Below are positions 32,869 to 42,799 of a stretch of 64,000 bases of DNA, piece after piece. Position numbers and translations under genes: made by a program. The first letter of the stretch is position 1; the number at the start of each line of letters is the position of its first letter. Source of the DNA: Streptomyces diastatochromogenes (GTDB lineage Bacteria; Actinomycetota; Actinomycetes; Streptomycetales; Streptomycetaceae); contig JAPTYK010000001.1 in NCBI GenBank assembly GCA_026913215.1, forward strand, positions 7,068,001-7,132,000, read 5' to 3'. The notes under the pieces are model-generated. The model was not told the origin of the DNA, searched no databases, and saw only the letters and a program-made list of their open reading frames with translations.

Positions 32869-34188
32869 CGACGACCGCACCCCCCTCCGGCCACGCGGTG
32901 GAGGCCGTCGACGCGCCCGTCCCGCTGCGGCGCCTCGCCCCCCTCGCGGCCCAGCACGTCCTCGCGATGATCGCCGCCCCGGTCTCCACCGTCTTCCTCG
33001 TCGCCGGCACCCTGAAGATGACGCCCGGCGCGACGGCCTCGCTGCTCAGCACCGTCCTGATCCTGTGTGGCGCGGGCGCCCTGCTCCAGTCCCTCGGCGT
33101 GTGGCGGATCGGCGGACGCCTGCCGTTCGTCATGCTCCCGGGCGGCGCCGCGACCGCGCTGTTCCTCCAGATCGCCCAGGACCACGGACCGGCCACCGCC
33201 ACCGGCGCCGTCCTCCTCGCGGCCGCGCTGCTGCTCGCCGTCCTGCCCCTGTACGCCCGGGTCGTACGGCTCTTCCCGCCGCTGGTCATGGGCGTGACCG
33301 TGCTGCTCATCGGGGTCGCGATGATCCGCGTCGCCGCCCGGCTCGTGACCGGCCCCGACGGGAAGGGGAGCCGCGCGCGGTGCTCCTCGCCGCGCTCACC
33401 GTGGCGGCGACCGTCGCCGCGTACGTCCTCCTGCGCGGCGTCTGGCGGCAGACCTCCGTCCTCCTCGGGATGGCGGCGGGAACCGTCGTCGCGGTGACGA
33501 CCGGCCTCGGCTCCTTCGGCCCCGCGACGGGCAGCGGCTTCGCGCTGCCGGTGTTCCTGCCCTTCGGCACCCCGCGGTTCGACCTGGCGGCCGCGCTCCC
33601 GCTCCTGCTGTTCAGCCTCACCACGCTGGCCGAGATCACCGGGCAGACCGTCCTCAACAGCGAGACCGTGGGCCGGACCCCCGACCCCGAGCGGGACGTT
33701 CCGCGCGTCGCCCGCGCCGATGCCCTGGTGTCCCTGGCGGCGGCCTGTTCGGCACCTCCCTCATGGTCACCAGCGCCGAGAACATCGGCATCGGCCGGCT
33801 CACCGGCGTCCGCAGCCGCTTCGTGACCGCCGGCGCCGGGCACTGCTCGTCGCCCTCGGCCTGGCCGCGCCCGTCTCCCGGGCCCTGGCGGGCATACCCG
33901 AGGCCGTCGTGGGCGGCTCCGCCCTCGTCGTCTACGCCGTGATCGCCGTCATGGGCGTCGAGATGCTCCGCCGCGCCGATCTGTCCGGCACGGGCACGGG
34001 CTCGCTGACGGCCGCGCTCGCGCTCACCGCGGGACTCCTCCCGCTGCTCAGCCCGGACCTGTACGCGGGCTTCCCGGCTGGGCCCGCACGATCCTCGGCA
34101 GCGGCGTCGTCGCCGGCACCCTGATGGCGGTCCTCCTCACCGCGCTCCTCGGCCGCGTCCGCCCGAGGAGCCCGACCCGGGTCCCTAG
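32865..34188 (+). CDS. NCS2-family nucleobase permease (xanthine/uracil type)
   Basis: About 440 residues with many membrane helices (LAAQHVLAMIAAPVSTVFLV near the start, VVYAVIAVMGVEML near the end). The NCS2 signatures AQHVLAM and the central FGTPRFDLAAALPLLLFSLT with ALVSLAAA are visible. It imports a purine, pyrimidine or related compound with a cation. Base losses near 33365, 33745, 33835, 34080 and 34166 shift the frame; restoring the last gives the ending EPDPGP and TAG 34186-34188. Coupling to the ASST-like gene suggests that the imported compound is its substrate or inducer. Confidence 0.83.
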
Positions 34189-34200
34189 GGCCGGGTCGGG
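34171..34200. terminator. Hairpin across the NCS2 permease stop
   Basis: CCCGACCCGG (34171-34180) pairs perfectly with CCGGGTCGGG (34191-34200); the ten-base loop itself contains the palindrome CCCTAGGG. It overlaps the inferred stop codon and would end the rightward operon. Confidence 0.65.
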
Positions 34201-34252
34201 CCTCGAAAGCCCGGGCGGGCCTTTGAGCCCGGATCGGTCCTTGGCGCCCGGA

Positions 34253-34280
34253 TCGCCACGACGCCGTCCCGTCGTGGCGA
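34253..34280. terminator. Second hairpin, 11-bp stem, between convergent genes
   Basis: TCGCCACGACG (34253-34263) pairs perfectly with CGTCGTGGCGA (34270-34280) around six bases. It lies between the convergent permease and DUF1684 genes and probably stops leftward transcripts. Confidence 0.65.
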
Positions 34281-34340
34281 CACCGGACACCGGCCGGACA
34301 CCGGCCCGGACACCGGCCCGGACACCGGCCCGGACACCGG
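34279..34340. repeat. Tandem repeat of GACACCGGCCCG units
   Basis: GACACCGG recurs at 34279, 34286, 34297, 34309, 34321 and 34333; the last spacings are exactly 12 bases. The array sits directly behind the DUF1684 stop and against the 34253-34280 hairpin. It looks like replication slippage in a terminator region rather than a CRISPR or coding repeat. Confidence 0.8.
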
Positions 34341-34342
34341 AC

Positions 34343-35172
34343 CTACGCGACCGGGCCGCGCTCGTGCGGGATCCGCTCCCCGGCCTCCACCGCGACGGGC
34401 AGCCGGTTCTCGGCGGCGGCAGCGGGCAGGTCGCGAAATCGGTGTAGGCGCAGGGCAGATTGGTCGCGCGGTTGAAGTCGAGCACCACCGCGCCGTCGGG
34501 CCCGGGGGCTCCGACCGTGAGGTTCCGGTTGGCCGCGTACGTGGTGACGCCCGAGGTCGTGTCGGTGAACAGCAGCGTGAGGCTGCCCGGCGCGTGCCCG
34601 TTGAACGCGGTGAGGCTCAACTCCTCGTCGTCCAGCCGGAAGACGACCCGGCCCGGGGCGTCGTACACGTGCTGGAGGCCCTCCACGGAGGCGCCGACCG
34701 TCGTCGGCCGCGGCTCGTCGAAGGCCTCGTACCGGCCCGTGACCACCCAGCGCGGATCGGGCTCGTACGCCGGCGTGCCGGCGAACGCGACCCGCAGCGG
34801 ATGGCCGGGGTGACGCGGGCGCACCACGTCGTTGCCGCCGCGCTTGGCGACCTCGATCACGGTGTCGCCCCAGACGGCGTCGACACCGCCGCGCTCCGGG
34901 ATGACGCCGAAGAGGTGCCGCCCCCGGACCACTTCGCCGCCGACGACCAGCTCGTCGTCCTCGCCGAGTTCCACGACGACGCCTTCGGGGCCCGTCGACC
35001 AGACCCCCGGCGCGCCGGGGAAGGACTGCGGCTCAGTGGAGAGCCAGTGCAGACCGGTGATCGCGAGGAAGCCGTGCTCCGAGGCGAGCCGGGCGTCCTT
35101 GTCCCGGTGCCACGCCTCCCACTCCTTGGCGAAGACCTCCGGATCGGGAACGGAAATGTCACGGACGCTCAT
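34343..35172 (-). CDS. DUF1684 protein
   Basis: About 277 residues of the DUF1684 family, for which I know no established reaction. Typical blocks are visible: EWEAWHRDKDARLASEHGFL, AITGLHWLSTEPQSFPGAPG and the C-terminal NLPCAYTDFATCPLPPPENR. No signal peptide or membrane segment is present. One G is missing near 34410, after which the chain reads LPVAVEAGERIPHERGPVA and ends at TAG 34343-34345. A 22-residue leader peptide frame lies 160 bases upstream on the same strand. Confidence 0.82.
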
Positions 35173-35334
35173 GCGTCTCCTCCTGCTGCGGTGGATGGTG
35201 TGATGCGCGCGGTCGCGTCACCCGCCGCGAAGGCGGCGGAACGGAGCGCGGGGCAGGACGAGGCCGTCAGGAGGCGCCCGGGATCAGCCGGGGCGAGCGC
35301 GTCGGTGTCCGGACGCCGGGTCGAGGCCTCGGTG

Positions 35335-35403
35335 TCAGCCGGAACACGCCATGGTCGTGACGCGCACGTAGTCCACGTGTCGGCGCGTCACGAGAAGGCT
35401 CAT
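35335..35403 (-). CDS. Tiny 'RRHVD' putative leader peptide
   Basis: A 22-codon frame, MSLLVTRRHVDYVRVTT followed by MACSG and TGA. Streptomycetes carry many such miniature frames with the core TRRHVD followed by a Cys near the C-terminus, usually annotated as putative leader peptides, often upstream of sulfur or transport genes. Slow decoding of a residue near the end is thought to control the downstream genes. Here the downstream gene is the DUF1684 gene. The rest of the gap 35173-35676 holds the presumed divergent promoters and I see nothing else coding in it. Confidence 0.68.
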   Translation of the reverse strand: MSLLVTRRHVDYVRVTTMACSG

Positions 35404-35676
35404 GGGTTCAGGAGAACACACCAGCGGTGCGCGGCGCCAGTGATCCCCGCACGAATCGGGAACGGCCGGAAGTCTTCGGCGACTCCGGCGGACTCGCGTG
35501 CCCGGCCGGGGAATTGGGCGTCCGTGCCCGTTATGGCACACACCCGAGAGCATGCGTTTGAGACATGAACGTGTGTCCGGTTCGCTTCGGTCAGGATGGG
35601 TGGCGTACAACCGGTGACCGGTCCGTTCACCGACGCGCGCGGCCACCCCGTACCACCGAGCCCTGGAGTCAGACAG

Positions 35677-38489
35677 ATGCGTTTCGGCCTGCTGGGCCCG
35701 ATCGCGGCGCAGGACGCCGCCGGCCCTCTCGTCATCGGCAGTACGAAGGTCCGGATCCTGCTCGGCATCCTGCTGCTCAGACGTGGTCAGGTGGTCTCCT
35801 CCGACGAGCTGAAGGCCGCTCTGTGGGGCACCGACCTGCCCGCGACGGCTTCCAGCTCCTGCACAACCACGTGACGCGCCTGCGGAGGACCCTGGGGCCC
35901 GAGGGGCCGCCCGGCTGCGCTCGGTGCCGCCCGGATACGTCCTGGACGTGGACCGCGGCGCGCTCGACAGCGACCGGCACGAGGAACTCCTCGCCACCGC
36001 GCGCACCGCCCGGCACGGGAGGACTGGGAGACCGTGCGGGAGGCCTGTGCGACGGCCCTGGGCCTGTGGCGGGGAAGCCCGCTCGCGGACCTGCCGGGAC
36101 TCGGCCAGAGCCTGCTGTACGGGCCCGGCCTCCAGGCCCTCGACGAGGCCCGGCTCGTCGCCCTGGAGTGGCGCTGCGAGGCCGACCTGCGCCTCGGCCG
36201 GTACGACGGCCTCGCCGCGGAGCTGTACGCGCTCACCGAACAGCACCCGCTGCGCGAGGGCTTCCACCGCCACCTGATGCTGGCCCTGCACCGCACCGAC
36301 CGCCAGGCGGAGGCCCTGGCCGTCTTCCACCGGCTGCGCGGGATCCTGGCGGACGAGCTCGGCGTCTCGCCCGGCCGCGCCGTGCAGGAGGCGCTCGCGG
36401 ACATCCTCCGGGGCCACGGCGAACCCGCGCCGAAGCCCCCGGCCCCGCGCCCGGACCCGCACCGGCCCCCGACGCCGCGACGGCGGCCGGGAACCACGTC
36501 CCGGCCCAGCTCCCCGGTCTCCCGCTACTTCTCCGGCCGGCGGGCGGAACTGGCCCGGCTCGACGCGCTCCTCGAAGACGCCCGCCGGCACGCCGGCACC
36601 GGACCCGTCGTCGTCTCCGGCCCCGGCGGCGTGGGCAAGACGACCCTCGCCGTCCACTGGGCGCACCGGGTCCGCGCCGACTTCCCGACGGCCAGCTCCA
36701 CCTGAACCTGCGCGGCTTCGCCCCGGAGGGCTCCGCCGTCACCCCGGACAGCGCCCTGCGCAGCCTCCTCGAAGGCCTCGGCGTGCCCCGCGCGCGCGTG
36801 CCCGCCTCCCAGGAGGCCCGGACGGCCCTCTTCCGCACGCTGACGGACGGCCGCCGCTACCTGATCCTGCTGGACAACGCCCGCGACGCCGCCCACGTGC
36901 GGCCGCTCCTCACCGGGTCCGCGACCAGCCTGACCGTCGTGACGAGCAGGGACCAGCTCCTCGGCCTCGTCGCCGTCGAGGACGCCCAGCCCGTGGCGCT
37001 CGACGTGCTGTCGCCCGACGACGCGCGCGAGCTCTCGCCGCGCGCGTCGGCCGGGACCGCGTCACGGCCGACCCGCGCGCCGTCGACGAGGCCGTCGAGC
37101 TGACCGCCCGCCTCCCGCTGGCCCTGGCCGTCGTGGGCGCCCGGGCGGCCGTCACCCCGCCCTCAGCCTGACCCGGCTCGTCGAACGGCTGCGCCTCGCC
37201 CGCGGTCTCGACGCCTTCACCGGCAGCGACGCCCGGAGCGACGTCCGCGCGGTGCTCTCCTGGTCGTACGAGACGCTGAGCACCGACGCCGCGCGCCTCT
37301 TCCGGCTGCTCGCCGTCCACCCCGGGCCCGGGATCACCGTGCCCGTGGCCGGCAGCCTCGGCGCTCCCGCCGACCCGCGTGCACCCGCTCCTGACCGAGC
37401 TGGCCGAGGCCAACCTGGTCACCGAGGGCGCCGACGGCAGGTACGCCTTCCACGACCTGCTGCGCACGTACGCGGTGGAGCTCGGCGAACAGGTCGACTC
37501 CGGGGCGAGCCGCCGCACCGCCCTGCGGCGGCTCACCGAGCACTACCTCCACACCGCGCAGCGCGGCGCCCTCCTGATGGACCCCAGCTGGCCCCCGTCG
37601 GCCTGCCCCCGAAGCCGGGGCGGGGCGTGCGCCCGAGGAGCTCGCCGACATCGGCGCGGCCCGGGAGTGGTTCACCGGCGAACACGCGGCGCTCGTGGAG
37701 ACCGTCGTCCGGGCCGGAGCGAGCGGCCTCGACCCGGCGTGCTGGCAGCTGGCCTACGTCCTGAAGACGTACCTCTCCTGGGGCGGGCACTGGGCGGACG
37801 GCGCGACCGTCCAGACGGCCGCCCTGGAGGCGGCGGAGCGCATGGACGACCCGACGGCACGGGCCAGGGCGCACCGGAGCCTGGCCGCGGCCCTGCGCTG
37901 GAACGCCGCCACGGACGCCGAGGCCGGGACGCACCTGCGCCGCGCGCTCGACCTGTTCACCGCCGAGGGGGACCTGCTCGGCCGGGCCGACGTCCACCTC
38001 GACCTCGCGGGCCGCTACGAACAGAAGGAACGCCCGGCGGAGGCGCTGCACCACAACCAGCGGGCCCTCGAACTGTTCCAGGAGCTCGGCCACCGGAGCG
38101 GAGAGGCGAAGGCCCTCAACAACGTGGGCTACTTCCAGGCCCTGCTGGGCAACCACGCCGAGGCGCTGGCCCTGTGCGACGCCGCCCGCCGGGTCTTCGA
38201 GGAGCTCGGGGACCGGCGCAGCCTGGCCCTCACCTGGGACAGCCTGGGCGTGGTGCACCAGCAGACGGGCGACCTGGAGCGGGCGGCGCACTGCTTCCGG
38301 ACCTCGGCGGAGGGCCTGCGGGAGGTCGGCTCGCCGTACCACGAGGCCGTCTCCCTCGACCACCTCGGCGACGTCGAGTCGGCGGCGGGCGGCCCGGAGC
38401 GCCCGGGAGGCCTGGCGGCAGGCCTGGGAGCTCCTCGACGCGCTGCGGCACGACGACGCGGAGGCGGTCCGGCTCAAGCTGCGGGGTGA
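35677..38489 (+). CDS. AfsR/SARP-family regulator with NB-ARC and TPR domains
   Basis: About 945 residues after joining frames. Order: OmpR-like DNA-binding domain (MRFGLLGPIAAQDAAGP, LHNHVTRLRRTLGPEG), bacterial transcriptional activation domain (GLWRGSPLADLPGLGQSL), NB-ARC ATPase with P-loop SGPGGVGKTTLAV (about 36618), then TPR repeats (ALHHNQRALELFQELGHRSG). AfsR-like proteins activate secondary-metabolism genes. One-base losses lie near 35855, 35915, 36020, 36695, 37040, 37165, 37370, 37610 and 38400; the end at TGA 38487-38489 follows RLKLRG. The subtilase downstream may be its target. Confidence 0.84.
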
Positions 38490-38562
38490 GCCGGTCCGGC
38501 GCGGGCCGGGGCGACACCGCAACGGCGGAGCGCAGGGAGGTGAGGTGTGCGGCATTCGTTGT

Positions 38563-38582
38563 AATCGACCGGAATCGATCGG
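38563..38582. repeat. Direct repeat AATCGACCGG / AATCGATCGG
   Basis: Two ten-base units differing in one base lie head to tail, 45 bases before the subtilase start and 73 after the AfsR-like stop. SARP/AfsR-type activators bind direct repeats near -35, so this is a candidate site for the upstream regulator. Confidence 0.4.
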
Positions 38583-38627
38583 AAATGTCGTAGGGCTTGA
38601 TCGTTTCTGCATGGTGCCCTCACCGGC

Positions 38628-39821
38628 ATGAACACACGTACCAGACTCGCTCTCGCGAGCGCCGCCCTGACCGCCCTCGCCGTCACCGCCCCGACGGCGA
38701 CGGCGTCCGGGGCCGCCGCCGGACCGGAGCCGACCCCGGCCCCGCTCGTCACCGCCGCCAACGCGGTGCCCGGCAAGTACATCGTGACCCTCGACAGGAC
38801 GGTCGACGCCGCCGAGACCGCCCGGAAGCTGAACCTCAGGCCCACCTTCGTGTACGAGAAGGCCATCAACGGCTTCGCGGCCCCGCTGACCGAACTCCAG
38901 CTGACGGTCGTCAGGAACACCCCGGAGTGGCCTCGGTCGAGCAGGACGCGGTGGCGCTCGCGCCGCCCCAGCCAGCAACCCCTCGGCGGCCCGCGCCCGG
39001 CCGCCTCCTGGGGCCTGGACCGGATCAACCAGTGGAACCTGCCGCTCGACGGCGACTTCACCACCCGCGGCAACGGCGCCGGGGTGACCGCGTACATCCT
39101 CGACACCGGCATCGACTACCAGCACGAGGAGTTCGGCGGCCGCGCCTCCTTCGGCTTCGACGCGATGGACGACGGACGCTACGGCCAGGACTGCAACGGC
39201 CACGGCACGCACGTCGCCGGCACGGTCGCCGGCAAGACGTACGGGGTCGCCCGCAAGGCGAACCTGGTGAGCGTCCGCGTCCTCGGCTGCGACGCGCGCG
39301 GCGCGTACTCGGGCATCATCGCCGGGCTCGACTGGGTCGCCAGGAACGCCAAGCAGCCGGCCGTCCTCAACGGCTCCCTGGGCGGAGACCGGTCCGCCGC
39401 CGTCAACGACGCCGCCACCGCGCTCTACGACGCCGGCGTCCTGCCGGTCATCGCGGCGGGCAACTCGTCGAAGGACGCCTGCGACGTCTCCCCCGCGTCG
39501 GCGGCCGGCACCTTCACCGTCGCCGCCTCCAACATCTGGGACGAGGAGACCTCCTTCTCCAACTACGGCTCCTGCGTCGAACTCTTCGCCCCTGGCCAGG
39601 ACATCGTCTCGGCCAGGCTCGGCGGCGGCTCCGTCGCCCTGAACGGCACCTCCATGGCCGCCCCGCACGTCGCCGGAGTCGCCGCGCTCTACAAGGCCGC
39701 CCACCCCACGGCGCCCCCCGCCGAGGTCGCCGAGTGGCTCGACGACAACTCGACGAAGGGCCTCCTGACCAACCTCAGCGGCGGCACCCCCAACAAGCTG
39801 CTGTTCACCGGCGGCCTGTAG
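38628..39821 (+). CDS. Secreted subtilisin-family (S8) serine protease
   Basis: About 398 residues. Signal peptide (LALASAALTALAVTAPTATA), inhibitor-I9-like propeptide (PGKYIVTLDRTVDAAETARK) and an S8 protease domain with the catalytic triad Asp in ILDTGIDYQ, His in NGHGTHVAGTV and Ser in NGTSMAAPHVAG; the oxyanion Asn is in AAGNSSKD. It is exported and matures by removal of the propeptide. Compensating base losses near 38927 and 38975 put the propeptide-catalytic junction (PGVASVEQDAVALAPP) in another frame; everything else is continuous. No strong ribosome site precedes ATG 38628. Confidence 0.92.
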   Translation: MNTRTRLALASAALTALAVTAPTATASGAAAGPEPTPAPLVTAANAVPGKYIVTLDRTVDAAETARKLNLRPTFVYEKAINGFAAPLTELQLTVVRNTPEWPRSSRTRWRSRRPSQQPLGGPRPAASWGLDRINQWNLPLDGDFTTRGNGAGVTAYILDTGIDYQHEEFGGRASFGFDAMDDGRYGQDCNGHGTHVAGTVAGKTYGVARKANLVSVRVLGCDARGAYSGIIAGLDWVARNAKQPAVLNGSLGGDRSAAVNDAATALYDAGVLPVIAAGNSSKDACDVSPASAAGTFTVAASNIWDEETSFSNYGSCVELFAPGQDIVSARLGGGSVALNGTSMAAPHVAGVAALYKAAHPTAPPAEVAEWLDDNSTKGLLTNLSGGTPNKLLFTGGL

Positions 39822-40741
39822 CCCCCCGCCCGGACGACCGCACGCCCCGCGCCCCGGACGAGCACCGGAGCGCGGGGCGCCGCGAGCGCGTCCAGGGCGA
39901 GCAGCCCCGCCCCAGACACCCCGCGGCCTCTCCGAGGGCCGCGGGAACGACCTCCGGCAGCCTCCGGAACGCGATGCGTTCCGCCACGGCGACCCGCAGG
40001 GGCCCGAAGAGCGTGTCCCCGGCCTCCGCGAGACCGCCACCGACGATCAGACTGCGGCAGTCCAGGAGGGTGTGCGCGGCGATCAGGCCGTCGGCGAGGG
40101 CTCCGACCGCCGCCCGCCACACCTCCGCCGCCACCGCGTCGCCCCTCCCGACGGCCCGGACGCAGTCGTCGGCGCCGGCGTCCGCCGTACCGCTCGCGGC
40201 GGCCCAGGCGCGGGCGACCGCGGCGGCCGAGGCGACCGCGTCCAGACAGCCGCGCCGCCCGCAGGCGCACGCGGGACCGCCGGGGCGGACGACGACGTGC
40301 CCGATCCCGCCCGCCCGGCCGTGGGCACCCGTCTCGACGCCGTGACCGGTGCCGATCGCTCCGGTGACGCGGCCGCCCAGCGACACGAACAGGAACCGGT
40401 CCGCGCCGCGCCCGCCCCGACACGGGCCTCGGCGAGGCCGCGGCCCGGACGCCGTGCGCGAGCGCGACGGGGATCCGCCCGAGCCCCGGCCCAGCGACTC
40501 CCGCAGCCGGGCCTCGGGGAGCCCGGCCGCGCCGCCGCCGGACAGGGCGATCCCGACGGCCTCCGCCGCCGTGCCGAAACGCTCCCGCCCCGGGCCCGGA
40601 GCTCCTCCGCGCAGCGGACGACCGATGCCGCGGTCCCGCTGCCGGGGCCCGCCGCGTCTCGTACAGCGGCGTCCCGTCGAGGCCGACCAGAGCCGCCCTC
40701 GTGCCGGTGCCGCCCACGTCCAGGGCGATGACGTGCCTCAT
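39805..40741 (-). CDS. ROK-family sugar kinase
   Basis: About 312 residues. The phosphate-binding start is ALDVGGTGTRAALVGLDG; the ROK zinc motif is CACGRRGCLDAVAS; the C-terminal part contains LLDCRSLIVGGGLAEAGDTL. It phosphorylates a sugar with ATP or senses one; no DNA-binding domain is present, so it is a kinase. Several losses lie near 40660, 40610, 40540, 40430 and 39905, and the exact end (39805) is uncertain. It starts ten bases after the propeller gene and is the last gene of the sugar operon. It overlaps the subtilase stop by 17 bases. Confidence 0.75.
39844..39878. terminator. Hairpin at the convergent subtilase / kinase ends
   Basis: GCCCCGCGC (39844-39852) pairs with GCGCGGGGC (39870-39878) around 17 bases. 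It lies 23 bases past the subtilase stop and may end that transcript, though it falls inside my reconstruction of the kinase C-terminus. Confidence 0.45.
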
Positions 40742-40751
40742 GCGAGGGCCC

Positions 40752-42759
40752 TCACCGGGACGGCTTGTCGTCGACGCGGACCAGGTGGTGGCCGCGCAGG
40801 GTGTACAGCCTGCCGAGACCGTCGGTGTGGACGTGCGGGCCGCTGTACCAGGCGCCGTCGATGCCGGCGACGACCGTCGTGACGGCGAACGTCTTCGGGT
40901 GGATGCGGAAGAGCGTGGTGTCGGAGACCCGTAGACCCAGCCCCGGCAGGTCACCATGGCGGCGAAGCCGGGACAGAGGGCGCGCAGGTCGGCGGTGTGG
41001 ACCACCCGCCGGATCCGCAGGTCGACGACGAAGAGGCCGCCCCGGCGGGTGAGGCCGTACAGGTGGGGCCGCGCACCGCGAGCGCGGCCACGCCTGTCGC
41101 CATCGGCGGGTCGACGCGCCACAGCTCCCGCCCGGCGACCGGGTCGAAGGCGACGAGCGTGCCGCGCGGCCCCGCGCGGTGGGGTTGTCGCCCCGAGGTA
41201 GGCGACGCCTTCCGGGTGGTGACGGCGCGCACCAGCTGCACCCCGTCGATCGGGTTGACGTAGGCGGCCTTCGAGCCGTCCCGGAGGGAGTACGTCCACA
41301 GGGAGCCGCCGCCCTCGGTGTCGGACTGCGCGCCGGCCAGCAGGAGGCCGTTGACGGCGTCGAAGCAGAGGTCGAGGGGACGGTTCTGTTCGCTCGGGAA
41401 CTGCGCGAGCCGGTGGGGCTGCCGGTCGGCCGCCGGGTCGTACGTCCACAGGCCCTGCGAGCTGTACTGACCGGTGTACAGCACCCCGTCGAGGACCTCG
41501 GCGTCCTTCGCCTCGCCCGGCGCCCGGAGGTTCACCACCGCGCCGGTGCCCAGGTCGTGGCGTGCGATGACGTTGTTGCCGCCGACGTAGACGTACCGTG
41601 CGTCGGCCGCGATCCCCATGCAGGTCTGCGGGGTGACGGGCGCTCCGGCCCGGCCGAGGTCGGTGACGACGGAGGTGCCGGTGGCCGGGTCGATCTCGGC
41701 GACGAAGCCGTACCCCGAGACGACGGCCAGCCCGCCGTCGACGTGGTCGAGCCCCCAGACCTCGCCGAGGTCTCCCGCGTCGTTCCTGACCGGGGCGACG
41801 CTCCGGGTGGCGATCGTGTACGCGTGCAGACCGGCGTCCCCGGCGAAGTAGATCCGCTCGCCGTCCGTCGTCAGGGTCTTGGCCGTCTTCCCGGCGGTGG
41901 CCGTCACGGTGTACGAGGAGAGGTCGGCCAGGTCCATCACGGCGAGCTTCGCGGGCTCGGTCGCTCCCGCCGAGGTGACGACGAGACGGCCGCCGAGGAC
42001 GGCGAGTTCGCGCACGCTCGGGTCCTTCTCCATCTCCCGGGGGGTGACGTCGCTGAACGTGCCCGTCGCCCGGTCGTACGCGTACAGCGAGGCCCTGCTC
42101 GCCCCGTCCCCGCCGCCCAGGGTGCTGCCCGCCCCGAAGAAGACGGTCGTGTCCGTGGCGGCGACGGCCCTGGCCAGGGTGGCGTTCGGGTCGGGCACGC
42201 CGAGTCCGGTGACCCGGCCGGTGGCCGGGTCGTACTGCCACAGCGCGGGCGCCTTCCCGGCACGCCGCCGACGGCGTACACGGTGCCGTCCGGGGCGACG
42301 GCCAGCTCGCGGACGTCGCGGTCCTCGGTCCGGCCGACGGGCACGGCCGGCCTGTCCGGGGTGCGCAGGTCCCAGCGGAAGAGGTTCGGTCCTCCCTCGT
42401 CGGCCTTGGTCAGGATCCCCGCGTACAGGTATCCGCCCGCGGCGTCGGCGGCGAGGGCCTGGACCGAGTGCCCCGTGCCGAGGTCGGTCCGGGCCACGAC
42501 CCTGCGGGTCGGCAGGTGGAAGGCGATCAGCCGGGTCGGCGTGAGGTTGCGCGAGCCGATGTAGACGGTGTCGCCGACCAGGATCCCGCTCATGAGCGCG
42601 AACTGCTCGATGGCGGGACCCAGATCGGTGACGGTGGTGCGGGCCCCGCCCGGCGCGGCCTGCGCGGGGAGGGAGGAGCAGGGCCGCCGCGGCGGCGAGC
42701 CCGAGGGCACCGCCCGCCCGGAGCAGCTGACGCCTGTCCATCGAAGGAGAGTGCGACAT
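40752..42759 (-). CDS. Tat-exported beta-propeller (YncE/PQQ-like) protein
   Basis: About 670 residues. A twin-arginine signal, DRRQLLRAGGALGLAAAAAL, leads to many propeller blades (GGYLYAGILTKADEGGPNLF, YVYVGGNNVIARHDLGTGAV, GVLYTGQYSSQGLWTYDP). Propellers of this class bind carbohydrate or are lyases or sensors outside the cell; no catalytic set is clear. Losses near 42678, 42262, 41190, 41065 and 40930 shift frames; the tail reads GHHLVRVDDKPSR and ends at TGA 40752-40754. It sits between the hydroxyacid dehydrogenase and ROK kinase genes, so it probably handles the same sugar. Confidence 0.75.
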
Positions 42760-42799
42760 GGGGGACTCCTTGGGTCGTGGTACGGGACGGGACGGACTG

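Noticed and set aside
32001..33497. Open frame of about 500 codons bridging the sulfotransferase-like and permease genes
   Set aside because: It only becomes permease-like after the true ATG at 32865; the earlier part is an Arg/Pro-rich shadow of the propeller gene.
34279..34340. Tandem repeat considered as a CRISPR array or coding repeat
   Set aside because: Units are 12 bases with no spacers and no cas genes are present; the coding frame of DUF1684 stops before it.
39689..42241. An 850-codon minus-strand frame covering the propeller and ROK kinase region
   Set aside because: It fuses short real segments of both genes with long Arg-rich shadow. The kinase has its own start at 40741 right after the propeller stop.
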